From Branchiostoma lanceolatum (taxonomy: Eukaryota; Chordata; Leptocardii; Amphioxiformes; Branchiostomatidae), in assembly GCF_035083965.1 (NCBI RefSeq), contig NC_089739.1, positions 9,412,001 to 9,476,000 of the forward strand: a stretch of 64,000 bases of DNA. The letters are read 5' to 3'. How positions within the stretch are numbered: the stretch's first letter is position 1; the number at the start of each line of letters is the position of its first letter. The notes under the pieces are model-generated. The model was not told the DNA's origin and did no database searches. It saw nothing but the letters and a program-made list of their open reading frames with translations. The position numbers were made by a program, and so were the translations under genes. This document shows positions 21,101-29,100 of the stretch, in pieces.

Positions 21101-23077
21101 TGCTGTGTGCAAAGCCTACTTCGGCAGATGCCAGTACAACACCAACGAGTGCAACAAGTCCAACACATCAGGTAAACTGCCTTTTTAGTAGTGTCCTGAA
21201 CCAAATCTTATTTTCAGAAGTAAAACTCAGTCATTGTTATGAGACAGTAATAGTTCAGTAAATAATCCTAGTTTCAGGGAGTGATAACAGTCATGATTAA
21301 GTTGCTTGCTAGATGTTCAAGAACGAAGAAAATAAACTGGTGTGGCCTAAAGGAGAGTAACGAATGATGTTTTCGTGCCTCAGGTCTGAGTGAGATCTCC
21401 ACCCTGGACGTCCGTCTGCAGTTTTCCCGCCGTCTGCAGAGTCACGTGCTCCAGACCTTCCTGCCCACTACGTCAGTGGTGTGTACGTCATGGCTCGGCA
21501 CCTGGTTGCACCCCCAGGAGGTCAACGCGAGGGTCGGATTGGGGATCAGCACGCTCCTGTCTCTGATCATCAAGAGCAGCAATGATGAAAACCCCCAGGT
21601 TAGCCTCGTCAAGACTCATCAACTATGAAATGTTTTCTACTTTGGTTGGGTAGTTATTTGAATCTGGTAAATTATTCAGTCTATTTTCAACTTATCCAGC
21701 AACTCAAAAGTTTGGTAGAGACTATTCTTAAAAAGTAAGAAGTTCGTGCCCGATGGCTAATTGCAGGTACATTGTAGACATACGGAGAAAAACATACATA
21801 TGACAGTGAACTATGACTGGCACTGCTATAATACATCTGACGTTTTCTTTCAAACAAATGATGTCATTGGCTTGTAAATGCACAGCTGGATGGAAAATGG
21901 GGAAATTCTTTCAGCCTATTGGGCAAATTTTCAGCACCCCAAAGAGCCTGGTACGACTATCATACTAATCATAATACACCTGCTGTTTACTTCCAGACAC
22001 ATCTAGTGCGAGCCTACGACGTGTGGATGATCGGATGCCTTATTATGGTGATGCTCACCTTGTTGGAGACCGTCCTGGTCAACTACATCTGCTCAGGAGG
22101 AAAGGTTGTTTCTTTCTTCTTATGCAGGGTTTGAAAAGTGTTTTCCGTTATTCAGGTTACCCAGGTTGCACTATGCAACAAGCTAGGTTGCTCATTCACA
22201 CTTCAGTGTACCCCAATTCCAAAGGCTCTAATTTCTGAAGAGCTATACGAGTATTTGGCCTAGAACCCAGAGGTCTTGGGTTCCAATCCCCTGACATGCC
22301 ACCGATGTTGTGCCCTTGAGAAAGGCACTTTACATGACTTTTCTCACTCCATCCAGCTGTAAAAATGGGCACCTGACTTAGGTTTGTGAAGTAAAAAGCG
22401 GTGAAAGGAGTGGGTTGGGCTCCGCCTTCCAATATCATGCCCTAGACACAGTGGATCAAAAACTCACTGCCCCTACGGCCTACAGAGCTACATTTGTACT
22501 GTTATGGGGGTGATAACATAACACGTATAGGTAAAGATGCACAACTAAAGAGGTTACAGAATGAAAGTACTTTAAGTATCCCTCTATTTGTTTCTCATGT
22601 AAGATTTGCTTATCGAAATTTCTTACAAATGTTTTAGTCAACAGACAATACAAAGAAAAACACAGTACAAATTTTCATCACTCTTTGGTCTTCCTCAGAT
22701 GTTTTTGTCCACTTCTGACATGACTTTCTAGAATAATAGAAGATGACTGAAAAATCAGTAAACAAAATCAGCATGGTTCTGTTTTTCCTTGTATTTTTTA
22801 AAATTGAATAGAGCATAGAATTGCAGATGAGCCTACGTCCTAAATTTTCTTTCTCTTTTTTTTTTACCACACGTACATGCAGCTGGCACTGTGTGCAAGA
22901 TTGTGGTCGCACTGGGTGGAACCGATGCCACGGCAGTCCACAGCATGGGTAGACGAGGAAGAGGACAAGCAACACTCAGCAGAGAAAGCGGCGAGCAGAG
23001 TGGATTTCTTCGCTAGGATCGTTTTTCCTGCGATTTTTGTGGCATTTGTGATTGGCTACTTTGCTTATTACGCCTGA
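5435..23077 (+). CDS. Modular lectin/discoidin/mucin ectodomain fused to a Cys-loop anion channel (1670 aa)
   Basis: Twenty exons sum to 5013 bases, exactly divisible by three and open throughout. Order with residues: signal peptide 1-26; fibrinogen-related 27-251; C-type lectin 252-378 and 379-510; EGF-like 511-544; discoidin 545-700; farnesoic-acid-O-methyltransferase-like 701-851; Sushi 852-914; Thr-rich mucin stalk 915-1268; Cys-loop channel 1269-1670. Module borders are phase 1; the channel exons use phases 0, 1 and 2. Every junction matches. The channel half has beta-1, the 15-residue Cys-loop, loop C, TM1-TM3 and TM4, and resembles glycine/GABA receptors. Inferred role: a surface chloride channel with an added recognition stalk. 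No other start or signal peptide is evident before the channel exons, but a separate channel transcript starting near 17900 is not excluded. I know of no described receptor with this domain order. Confidence 0.82.
5924..6143. repeat. Two CA microsatellites with duplicated flank
   Basis: (CA)n at about 5924-5979 and 6061-6143, in intron 1. The preceding flank (GTCGGAAGTTTGAAAC, then CATTGGCCGTAG) occurs twice (about 5831 and 6008), so the microsatellite plus flank was duplicated. Confidence 0.85.
6249..6923 (+). CDS. Exon 2: fibrinogen-related domain (FReD)
   Basis: One exon of 225 residues. It begins with the family's Cys (PKNCADLY), then GPFQVYCDMDTDGGGWTIIQ, GEFWLGL, a calcium-loop pattern DQDNDNNGNNCA, GGWWYPESC and the C-terminal AMMIRP. 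These are hallmarks of ficolin/tenascin-type fibrinogen C domains, which bind acetylated sugars or surface ligands. Phase 1 on both sides. Confidence 0.93.
7019..7082. repeat. Dispersed repeat, copy 3 of 3 (intron 2)
   Basis: GCACAGCCAGGGCTACCCAA then GTAGCTATTTCAAAGG and GCTAGCCCTGCTGAC. It matches the two copies upstream at about 2757 and 3066. Confidence 0.55.
7683..8063 (+). CDS. Exon 3: C-type lectin-like domain 1
   Basis: 127 residues, phase 1-1. Seen: CPHEDYVRFKGVCYKNF (long-form CTLD start), ARQTC, WIGLTD, a GQPNN motif at the calcium/sugar site position, CAAL, WGDASC and FICQ. QPN rather than EPN or QPD, and WGD in place of WND, make its sugar preference uncertain. It is very similar to the next exon. 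Confidence 0.93.
8438..8525. repeat. Inverted repeat (hairpin) in intron 3
   Basis: The left arm GATTCTATAGGTAGAGATCC (about 8444-8464) pairs with the right arm GGATCTCTACCGGTAGAATC (about 8499-8518), with further pairing outside. Likely the remnant of a MITE. Confidence 0.65.
8867..9262 (+). CDS. Exon 4: C-type lectin-like domain 2
   Basis: 132 residues, phase 1-1, and a close duplicate of exon 3. Shared: YVRF.G.CYK, TYDEARQTC, LAMPKD, TNTFIA, RWIGLTDADREGQWVFED and STGYSNW. The calcium site reads NEPTDD and the later motif WEDKGC. A short insertion (DDEDKK) follows the third Cys-containing strand. The acidic loop could still bind calcium. Confidence 0.93.
9614..9794. mobile_element. MITE copy 1 (intron 4)
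   Basis: Terminal inverted repeats TACTGTA.ATGCAG.AATGTT at both ends, and a GCGAAC/CCACCGCG-rich body with core GACTGTAGCGCTACTATTGT. The core is shared with 13683-13870 in the same orientation. No coding capacity. Confidence 0.7.
10154..10255 (+). CDS. Exon 5: reduced EGF-like domain
   Basis: 34 residues: a GTCQHGGT start, YYCLCTAGWRG and TYC. Only four cysteines fall in EGF spacing; the Cys expected after GGT is Val. Together with the short length this makes it a degenerate EGF. Phase 1-1. Confidence 0.75.
10804..12600 (+). CDS. Exons 6-8: F5/8-type discoidin domain
   Basis: Exons 10804-10973, 11446-11598 and 12456-12600 (internal phases 0 and 0; outer phase 1). Seen: ACQDPLGMESGAIPD, ITASS, ARLN, AWGAKTNEVGQWLQVDL, ITGTIIQG, VKSFKLQ, and the closing ARYVRFYPQTW and EVLGC. 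This is the complete jellyroll signature of about 150 residues, bracketed by Cys. Family members bind phospholipid or glycans. Confidence 0.93.
11340..11396. repeat. GATA-rich microsatellite (intron 6)
   Basis: Repeated AGATA/GATGGATA units just before the acceptor of exon 7. Confidence 0.6.
13683..13870. mobile_element. MITE copy 2 (intron 8)
   Basis: Starts TACTGTAAATGCAGAAATGTT and carries the same GACTGTAGCGCTACTATTGT core and TCCATTTTCTCCCTACC segment as 9614-9794. The right terminus is decayed. Confidence 0.7.
13931..14890 (+). CDS. Exons 9-10: farnesoic-acid-O-methyltransferase-like domain
   Basis: Exons 13931-14188 and 14696-14890, phase 1 at all borders, 151 residues. Seen: VVFEARAKDAVHISLS, YEIRIGIATNTKSSI, FRRFWICW, LYIAVGRDGEGKPF and INYVGYGTSDPNGQF. 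This pattern is that of the Pfam Methyltransf_FA family, which is usually a beta-sandwich recognition module in mosaic invertebrate proteins rather than a proven enzyme. Cys residues bracket it. Confidence 0.88.
14262..14460. repeat. Possible tRNA-derived SINE fragment (intron 9)
   Basis: Contains GGTTCGATTCC, a perfect RNA polymerase III B-box-like motif, preceded by GAGGCTGGCCATGG. No intact A box or 3' tail was confirmed. Confidence 0.35.
15137..15650. repeat. 31-bp minisatellite (intron 10)
   Basis: About 16 tandem copies of a 31-base unit built on GATTGTTGTAAACGGATGAT plus AAATGAATGAT. Most copies differ at one or two positions (A/G). It creates a long false reading frame on the minus strand. 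Confidence 0.95.
15726..15914 (+). CDS. Exon 11: Sushi/CCP domain
   Basis: About 60 residues: CPEPPIVNH, GKSCTYQCIPGYHAADGD, RTCSTDGQWTGT and RQC, the complement control protein pattern. Two extra cysteines (CKC) may form an added disulphide. Phase 1-1. The acceptor could also be nine bases later (TTTACAG|TG) in the same phase. Confidence 0.88.
16201..17262 (+). CDS. Exon 12: Thr-rich mucin stalk
   Basis: 354 residues in one exon, phase 1-1. The first roughly 200 are runs of Thr with Ala, Ser and Asp, encoded by an ACT/GCA trinucleotide-like array. Then come Ser/Thr/Pro-rich sequence and a charged non-repetitive end (VEKERKTVLKNIFEDM and later). Heavy O-glycosylation and an extended stalk are expected. 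Repeat number is likely polymorphic. Confidence 0.85.
17968..20544 (+). CDS. Exons 13-16: Cys-loop ligand-binding domain
   Basis: Exons 17968-18035, 19056-19291, 19762-19844 and 20395-20544, in phases 1-0, 0-2, 2-1 and 1-1. Beta-1/2: LEVTSTVTILHVGPLSEENA joined to NLSVTVEYTMAWADPRL. Then VPASRMWAPPL, a basic insert KKRKRGRGG, and WLHPSGILVHKLT. The Cys-loop C-13-C contains YPLDQQ, followed by HGY. A spliced Tyr codon recreates the GY seen after this strand in the family. Glycine/GABA-receptor-like fold. Confidence 0.9.
18202..18291. repeat. Perfect 26-bp inverted repeat (intron 13)
   Basis: Arms of CACAACCAAGAGATTTATTC plus AACCGA pair exactly, with CACCGAAACATCGG at the right inner edge. 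Related fragments lie near 27320-27410, 24865-24925 and 28600-28635, so this is a dispersed family. Confidence 0.75.
19530..19590. repeat. TTATG-type pentanucleotide repeat
   Basis: Tandem GTTATGCTTT and GTTAT units in intron 14. Confidence 0.75.
21019..21171 (+). CDS. Exon 17: eight-cysteine insert in loop C
   Basis: 51 residues, phase 1-1, residues about 1448-1498. Eight cysteines, with an internal echo GKCSYNADHC and GRCQYNTNEC. It sits between the strand ending HSSIQQMDKTEP and the strand STLDVRLQFSRR, which is where loop C caps the agonist site in this family. Loop C normally has about ten residues, so this is a whole mini-domain added by one exon. Confidence 0.85.
21384..21598 (+). CDS. 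Exon 18: TM1 and TM2 of anion-type channel
   Basis: 71 residues. TM1 LQTFLPTTSVVCTSWLGTW starts at the conserved Pro. The TM2 entrance EVNARVGLG has Ala at -1' and Arg at 0', as in anion channels, and Leu at 9'. The Pro at -2' of the usual PAR motif is Asn here. Phase 1 in, phase 0 out. Confidence 0.9.
21997..22104 (+). CDS. Exon 19: TM3
   Basis: 36 residues, phase 0-0. HLVRAYDVWMIGCLIMVMLT matches the TM2-TM3 loop and TM3 of glycine/GABA receptors (the KAxDxWM pattern), ending NYICSGGK. Confidence 0.9.
22225..22520. mobile_element. tRNA-derived SINE-like element (intron 19)
   Basis: GGGTTCCAATCCC resembles a B box. It is followed by TTGAGAAAGGCACTTTACA, TCACTCCATCCAGCTGTAAA and GGGTTGGGCTCCGCCTTCC. 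The same order recurs in reverse at 36902-37570, and part of it at 31545-31805. Confidence 0.6.
22883..23077 (+). CDS. Exon 20: short M3-M4 loop and TM4
   Basis: A charged segment (WVDEEEDKQ) then RVDFFARIVFPAIFVAFVIG, the family's closing TM4 with the RxDxxxRxxFP pattern, and TGA. Phase 0 in. The intracellular loop is only about 45 residues. Confidence 0.92.
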   Translation: MALCARLWSHWVEPMPRQSTAWVDEEEDKQHSAEKAASRVDFFARIVFPAIFVAFVIGYFAYYA

Positions 23078-25421
23078 AGGGATATTGTTACCTATTCCGT
23101 TAATACAGGTTATGCATGTTACAATTGCAACATGACCTTGACATTTTAATCTTGAATCAAAGTCAACTTAAAGTAAACTTATCATCTGAATCTTAGGACA
23201 TATGTGTCAAAACACACGTCTTTTGGCTTTTTAGAGTTACTGTAATTACAGTTCTAGCTATATTTGAAAAAAAAAGTTATATACTTTAGTGTTTCATCCT
23301 TACACAATACGTGTATTTTCAGATATTTATAAACCTCCAAAAGTATGCATACCTGTTTAGATTTCTGCTATAGAATAGTAAGTTTTTAAACATGTTTGGA
23401 AGAATTATATTATACATTTGAATGCTTGCGTGACACTGTGTAACCTTAAACATAGAGCATAATGCCTCTTAGCTTACAACTTTCAGATGTGTAAGCATAT
23501 ATATACATTTATATTTCAATTTATTGCTTATATCGGTTCAGTCTCCTTGACGTACAGGAACAACTTAACGCGAAGTACAACTTGAAAGTTGACGTTAGTT
23601 GTCAATGTTTATATATGAACGAGATGTGCACAATGAAATTTACTTTAAATATACTTAAGCTGCCTTAGGATGTGATAAAGGCAACTATTGTAAATAGGGT
23701 AAGCTGCAATACATGTTCGTAGGATGTAAAGAAATGATCTTCTGTGTATTGTTGGTGAACTCCGAGTAGATTTTGGACAATATTTGTAATCATTTATATC
23801 TACTTTCAACTTGTGTTTACCTGTATTTGTAGATATATTTGTACACTGTACACTTTGATATGCATTTAGCTTTTAGTTTAGCAGACATATTCAGATCAAT
23901 ATTTAGGTATTTACAATACAACTGTCATACATGTAAATACATACTACAACTGATAATGAATGCAGCCGAGAAATACTTGTTGTGTATTCTTTTATGTACT
24001 CAAAGCGTAGCTCTGCATATACACAAATAGTTTACTGTCCATTCTTTGGACAACATTAATGCAACAACATATCAAAATCAACAGAAATACAAAACAGTAC
24101 ATTATAATTACTTTCATCAAATATGCCACAGGCATAGAATGACAATAAAGTTTATCTGGATTAATTCATAACCAATCAGCTGATTAGCAAAATTTACAAC
24201 ATTGTCACAAAATCATATACAAATGCTGTCTTGCACAAGATGGTGTACATACATATAAGACAAGTTTAAGTATCCCAATTCTTTAAAAGTCTGAAAGTCT
24301 GGCTCTTTATAAAACCTGTCCTGCTATAAAATATTTTCTTCTTAGAATCATCTAACTCTAAAAGATTTACTGCCGAACATACCATCTTTTTGTTAAAACA
24401 TTATCACTGACAAGATCTAACAGTGTTTCTAAAGCAGCTTAAAAGTCAAACAAAATTCAATCCTAATGATTTCAGACCTCCTTGTGTCAACATTGACCAT
24501 CACTTAACAAATAAACCCTTTGCAGCATTTTCATGTACATGTTCACACATGTACCTACAAAGAAGTTTAAAATTTGTATTCTTAACTTCCTTGGAATGTA
24601 TGAGACGGGGGACGTCAAGAACGTCAAAACATCAGCCTACTGGTCAAATATGGTCCAAGGACAAAACACCTTGAATACATTCTTACAGTATTTACAGGAC
24701 ACAGTAAGATAACGTTGCCTATTTCATAGGTAGGAAGATATAATTAATCTTCAGCTGCCTCATTTTTAACAACAGCTGATATGTTGTATATATTACAAGG
24801 ATATTGCTTTTTCTTTAAAACCTGCTTTGGTACTGGAACAGTGGTTTGAACTTCGTAAAATAATTTCATCAGATTGGTACTGTAGAAGATAGGATATTGG
24901 AGTTTTCTTTTTACACAACCAGTATGTGGTTTGAACTTTTCAAACACAAATCCACGCTGATCTTGATCTTGACCATTTAAGTCTTACATCATTAAAGTTA
25001 AATGAACTGTCCAGTTCCAAGATAGTGTATCTATAAGTAGCAATTCTGTGCCCACATGCGATATATACAGTGCAACAAGAACATGATGTTGAGAAGAAGA
25101 AAAAAACAGTTATACACGTACAAGGTGAACTTTGGCAACAAAATATCAGAAGGCATTCAAATTCTTTGGGGACTTATTTTTCTTACATTTTGCTACATTG
25201 GCCCCTGTTCAACCGTTGTTTGATTATCAATATTTGACACAAAATTGGGAAGGGTGAAAAGACTTACTAGCTGTCATCCTGTGCAAACACAAAATAATAG
25301 CTTATCATCATAAAAACATAATAACAGGGAATTGATGCATGTAGAGATGCTGGAAATGCAAAACAGCACAAAACATAGCACAAGACATCCCTATATATGC
25401 CGACATCCTTGTAGAGGTTTG
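23078..25421. other. Convergent intergenic region / 3' UTRs
   Basis: No coding exon found on either strand. The two flanking genes converge here, so the stretch is mainly their 3' UTRs. AATAAA near 24143 on the plus strand is a possible polyadenylation signal for the channel gene. Confidence 0.5.
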
Positions 25422-26126
25422 TTAGTCTTTTAGTCTCCGTGCAACATCATCCAGACCTTCTTGTTTCAAAGCTTGAGTAAGAGCAGCCAATGTTGCACTC
25501 TCACCCTTCTGCTGTTTCCACTTCCGAAGCATCTGGTATACCTATTATTAATAAAGATAAGATGGGTCAGTTGTTTTAAGTTGAATGTGGAGAAATAATC
25601 TATAATACATTATCAAACGGTTTCTATTCCAAATTCACCACAAATTTAGAATTTCTGCAAAAAAAAGGCACAAAACGTTTTCTTTCTTATAACAGTCTTG
25701 AGGCAGAAAATATCATTCTATAGTTCCATGTAAAACCAATGAATATCCCATCAATATATAGGAGTAGGTTTTTGCATCTTTGAAATGCTTTCGATGAGAC
25801 AAAACCTCAAAGATTTTTTTTTCTGCATGGAGTATATAATCATTTATTTTATGAAAACACAGTTTGAAATTCCACATTACATGTAATTAAAATTAATTCC
25901 AATCTTGAAATTAACTTTGACCAATGACACAATATATAATGTCCCCCCTTTGACATAAAATAGTGCATGTTTACCTTTTCATCTAAAGCCTTGTCTCTGT
26001 GATCATGGTCAACACAATCAATCTGTCCATCTGTTAAGCCAAGTAAATCTGCAACTTTCTTCCACTTTGAACCGACATGTTCTTGGATTTCTTGAAAATC
26101 CTCTTCAGTGACAGCTCTTGTGGTGT
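25422..26126 (-). CDS. Exons 29-30: C-terminal Death domain
   Basis: Exons 25975-26126 and 25422-25541, in phases 1-0 and 0 to stop, 90 residues. Seen: VTEEDFQEIQEHVGSKWKKV, ADLLGLTDGQIDCVDHDHRD, then YQMLRKWKQQKGESATLAAL and GLDDVARRL, ending LKD and TAA. All six helices of a classical Death domain, including W-x4-G-x2-AT-x3-L, are recognisable. Confidence 0.92.
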
Positions 26127-29100
26127 CTGCCCAAGAAGATGTTCAAGTCAGCAAGTGCTACTTTAGCTCACATTTTCTCTGTCACTCATTAGTGTGTATA
26201 CAAATAAACATGCATTTACATACAGTACACAGTCAATAATCAAAAGCGAAGAGTTAAGATACAGAAATCAATGATTTGCCACCTTTATGAGGTAGCTGAA
26301 TATCACAAGAAGGAAATCTATAGCAAGGGGGTATACCAGGGCATAGAAGACACATGTACATTAACAATGTTGTTTTTGGCGACGCCTCAGGGGCGAGCCA
26401 AATTTTTACTATATTGTGTGCAGATTGCAAGAATTCTAGGAATTGTACAGGAATGTGAAAGTCCATGGGACGATAACTCAAGAATACCTAAATGTATTGT
26501 CTTCATATTTTGTAGGTGGGTAGGTCTGTGGGAGACTTGGTAACGATTGGATTTTGGGGCCCCTAGCGACTTTCTATGGTACTGCAGGAGAACTTTCATT
26601 TTTCAAATCTCGTCTTCTGAACATGCTATAGTCATGATTTTTAAGTGGTAGATATCTCTTTGTTAGGATAATATGTCCTGTAGATTTGGACCCCCTAGCG
26701 GCTTTTTTTGGAACTGCAGGAGCTGATTTTGACTCAAACTTTGAAAGAGAATAACGCAAGAAGGGGATGACGGATCATCATAATTTTTTGTGTGTAGATA
26801 GCTTAAGTGATGATTTACATAATCATATGCCAATTATGCAAATCACTATATGATTTGCATAATTAATGAGGACAGTTAATAGATCAGCTGAATTCTATCA
26901 TAGGACTCTCAAACACATGACATATGTAACTCAGAAAGAGATGAAGATCAATAGATATCAATTATGCAAATTGATACTTAATTTGCATAATTAATGACAA
27001 AATACTATAAATCCATAGTGGTAAATGATGGGGATTTCATTTTTGCACCATTTGGAAGTTTTAAGTAAATGTGGCCACTATTAGGCACAGATCTTGCATA
27101 GAGGGCCTCATTTACATAATTTATGAGGAAATGGTACGATATCTTTTTTGTGAAAACAAGATTTTCATACATTGGACAACTTGTGTTATTTTGGCAGAGA
27201 AGGTGATCGACTGATATGATTTATGCGAGGTCCTTATTTGCATGTGGGCTAAAAACGAAAACGTTAACAGAGACCACCGTCGCCATGGCAACATCTTTTT
27301 ATGTTGCCAATCTTGTTATGAATAGTTTCATCAGGTTGGCCTTAAGTCACTGAGTAAAAAGACCCTTTGTACACAACCAAGTGTTTTATGCAACCTACAT
27401 TTAAGACAAGTGAAGACAGACTGTGTATACAAGATACCTTTCATGACTTGCAACAATGTACACATAGAGGGAGACAGGGACAAATGGTTAATGATTGCAG
27501 GCAGAGGCTGAGAGCATCAATGTGGGATGGTACAAAAAATGTATACACAAGAGCACAGAATAAGAAAGCTGAGATGGAAGAATACTCACTTGAAGCTGGC
27601 ATTGAAGCACTCCCAGCATCCATGTTGTTGTTTGTGCTGTCTGGTCCAGACTGTGGTAAAATGTTCATCACGTTGTAGTCTCCCCTCTGCATGTTTCCCA
27701 CCTCTCCAGCAATGTTAACTTTGCCCATGCTGCTCCCACTGTTTTGAGGTTTTCTATGGCCTGAAAAGAGCATGGTCACTATGAGAAACATCAGATAACT
27801 GGCATTTAACAAACCATTCTTAACTTTCATGAAAACTGATTCATCTGATTCAACTGTTTCAATAGCCTTGTGAGCAAAGTACCTGATTTGTATGTAGTAG
27901 AATGTGGGTTTGATTCCGCAACAGAATCATACGAAAGACTTCTATCTGTGATTAGCACTCAGCACTTAAAAGAAAGTGTATAAGAGTTGAACGCACAAAG
28001 AGTTGACTAGCTTCCTGCAGTAGTGCTTTCACAGCTGTGTGGCCAAAGAGCTATGCAATCACATACATTGTGGAAACAGATGGGTACTGATCTATACACC
28101 ATGATTATGGTGTACAAAAGTACTTTAACTAAAAATCTTACCATCCTTTCCTTGCCGTGTTCCCTTGCTGTGGTCTTTTTTGCTAGGTCTGGCCCCTCCA
28201 ACGTTCATCTCATTGTAATGCCCATCCTGAAGATTTTTGACGCCACCTCCAATGTAGATTTCAGGGCCTTTGGGTGGAGAGTTACTGGTACCTAAATAAA
28301 GAAGTTGCCAAAATCTTAAATATTATGTAGTTCAGAGTAGTACTTTCATTGTTACTTGGAAAAGTTACATAAAATATGAATGAAGACCTTTATTGCACAT
28401 TTCTGCCACACTTGGCTAAGTACAGGTCACAACAAAACGAAAGAACTAGTACAGTTCACGGATACAAAAAGAATATGACTATCTTTAGATATACACCAGT
28501 CTGTTTATTTACATATAATTACCAGAGTATGACGCCCCTACGACCACTGAGGTCATGGGTCATGAGTGAGTGAGTGAGTGATATGTCATAATTGCCCTGA
28601 AGATGATTGACCGACAGTCATTGAAACGTCGGCACTTGTTAAATATAAGCCCCACCTTCAGTTGAAGTGGGCTGGTCTGACCCAGGACCAGTTGAGCTGT
28701 CACTCCGCTCGGCCACCAACTTCTGAATTTTGGCATCCAGCACTGCTTCTGTTGCATCCTCACCATGCCGGGCTCGCCAACACCTCAGCACCTTTGCACA
28801 CAAAGTACAAGCTAATCAGAAGATCTGCTTCAGACTTCCTATTTACTCTTTAACTGACTAGCTGCAAAAGGTTAGAAGATACATGCACATGTAGATATGT
28901 TATATTTCTTTAATGCTATACAACAAAAATTTGGTGGCTCATAATTGCTGACTATAGCATGTGCATGTAAAGTAATAATAATAACTTTATTGCACAACAA
29001 TTGTACAAGGGACAAAGTATGGCATTAACTGGTACATAGATACATATGTAACATTCTATTAGGCTAACCAATCCATATAATACAATATTATGTGGTAGTC

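Noticed and set aside
22225-22520. tRNA gene
   Set aside because: B-box-like motif present, but no cloverleaf. The downstream shared sequence in other copies shows a SINE-like repeat.
24423-24674. Short plus-strand frame in the convergent region
   Set aside because: No recognisable features, no linkage to flanking exons; probably 3' UTR.
28585-28640. Possible hammerhead ribozyme (CTGAAGATGA...GAAAC)
   Set aside because: The core would need CTGATGA in correct spacing to GAAA and a cleavage triplet. The extra bases in CTGAAGATGA and the missing stem arrangement do not fit.
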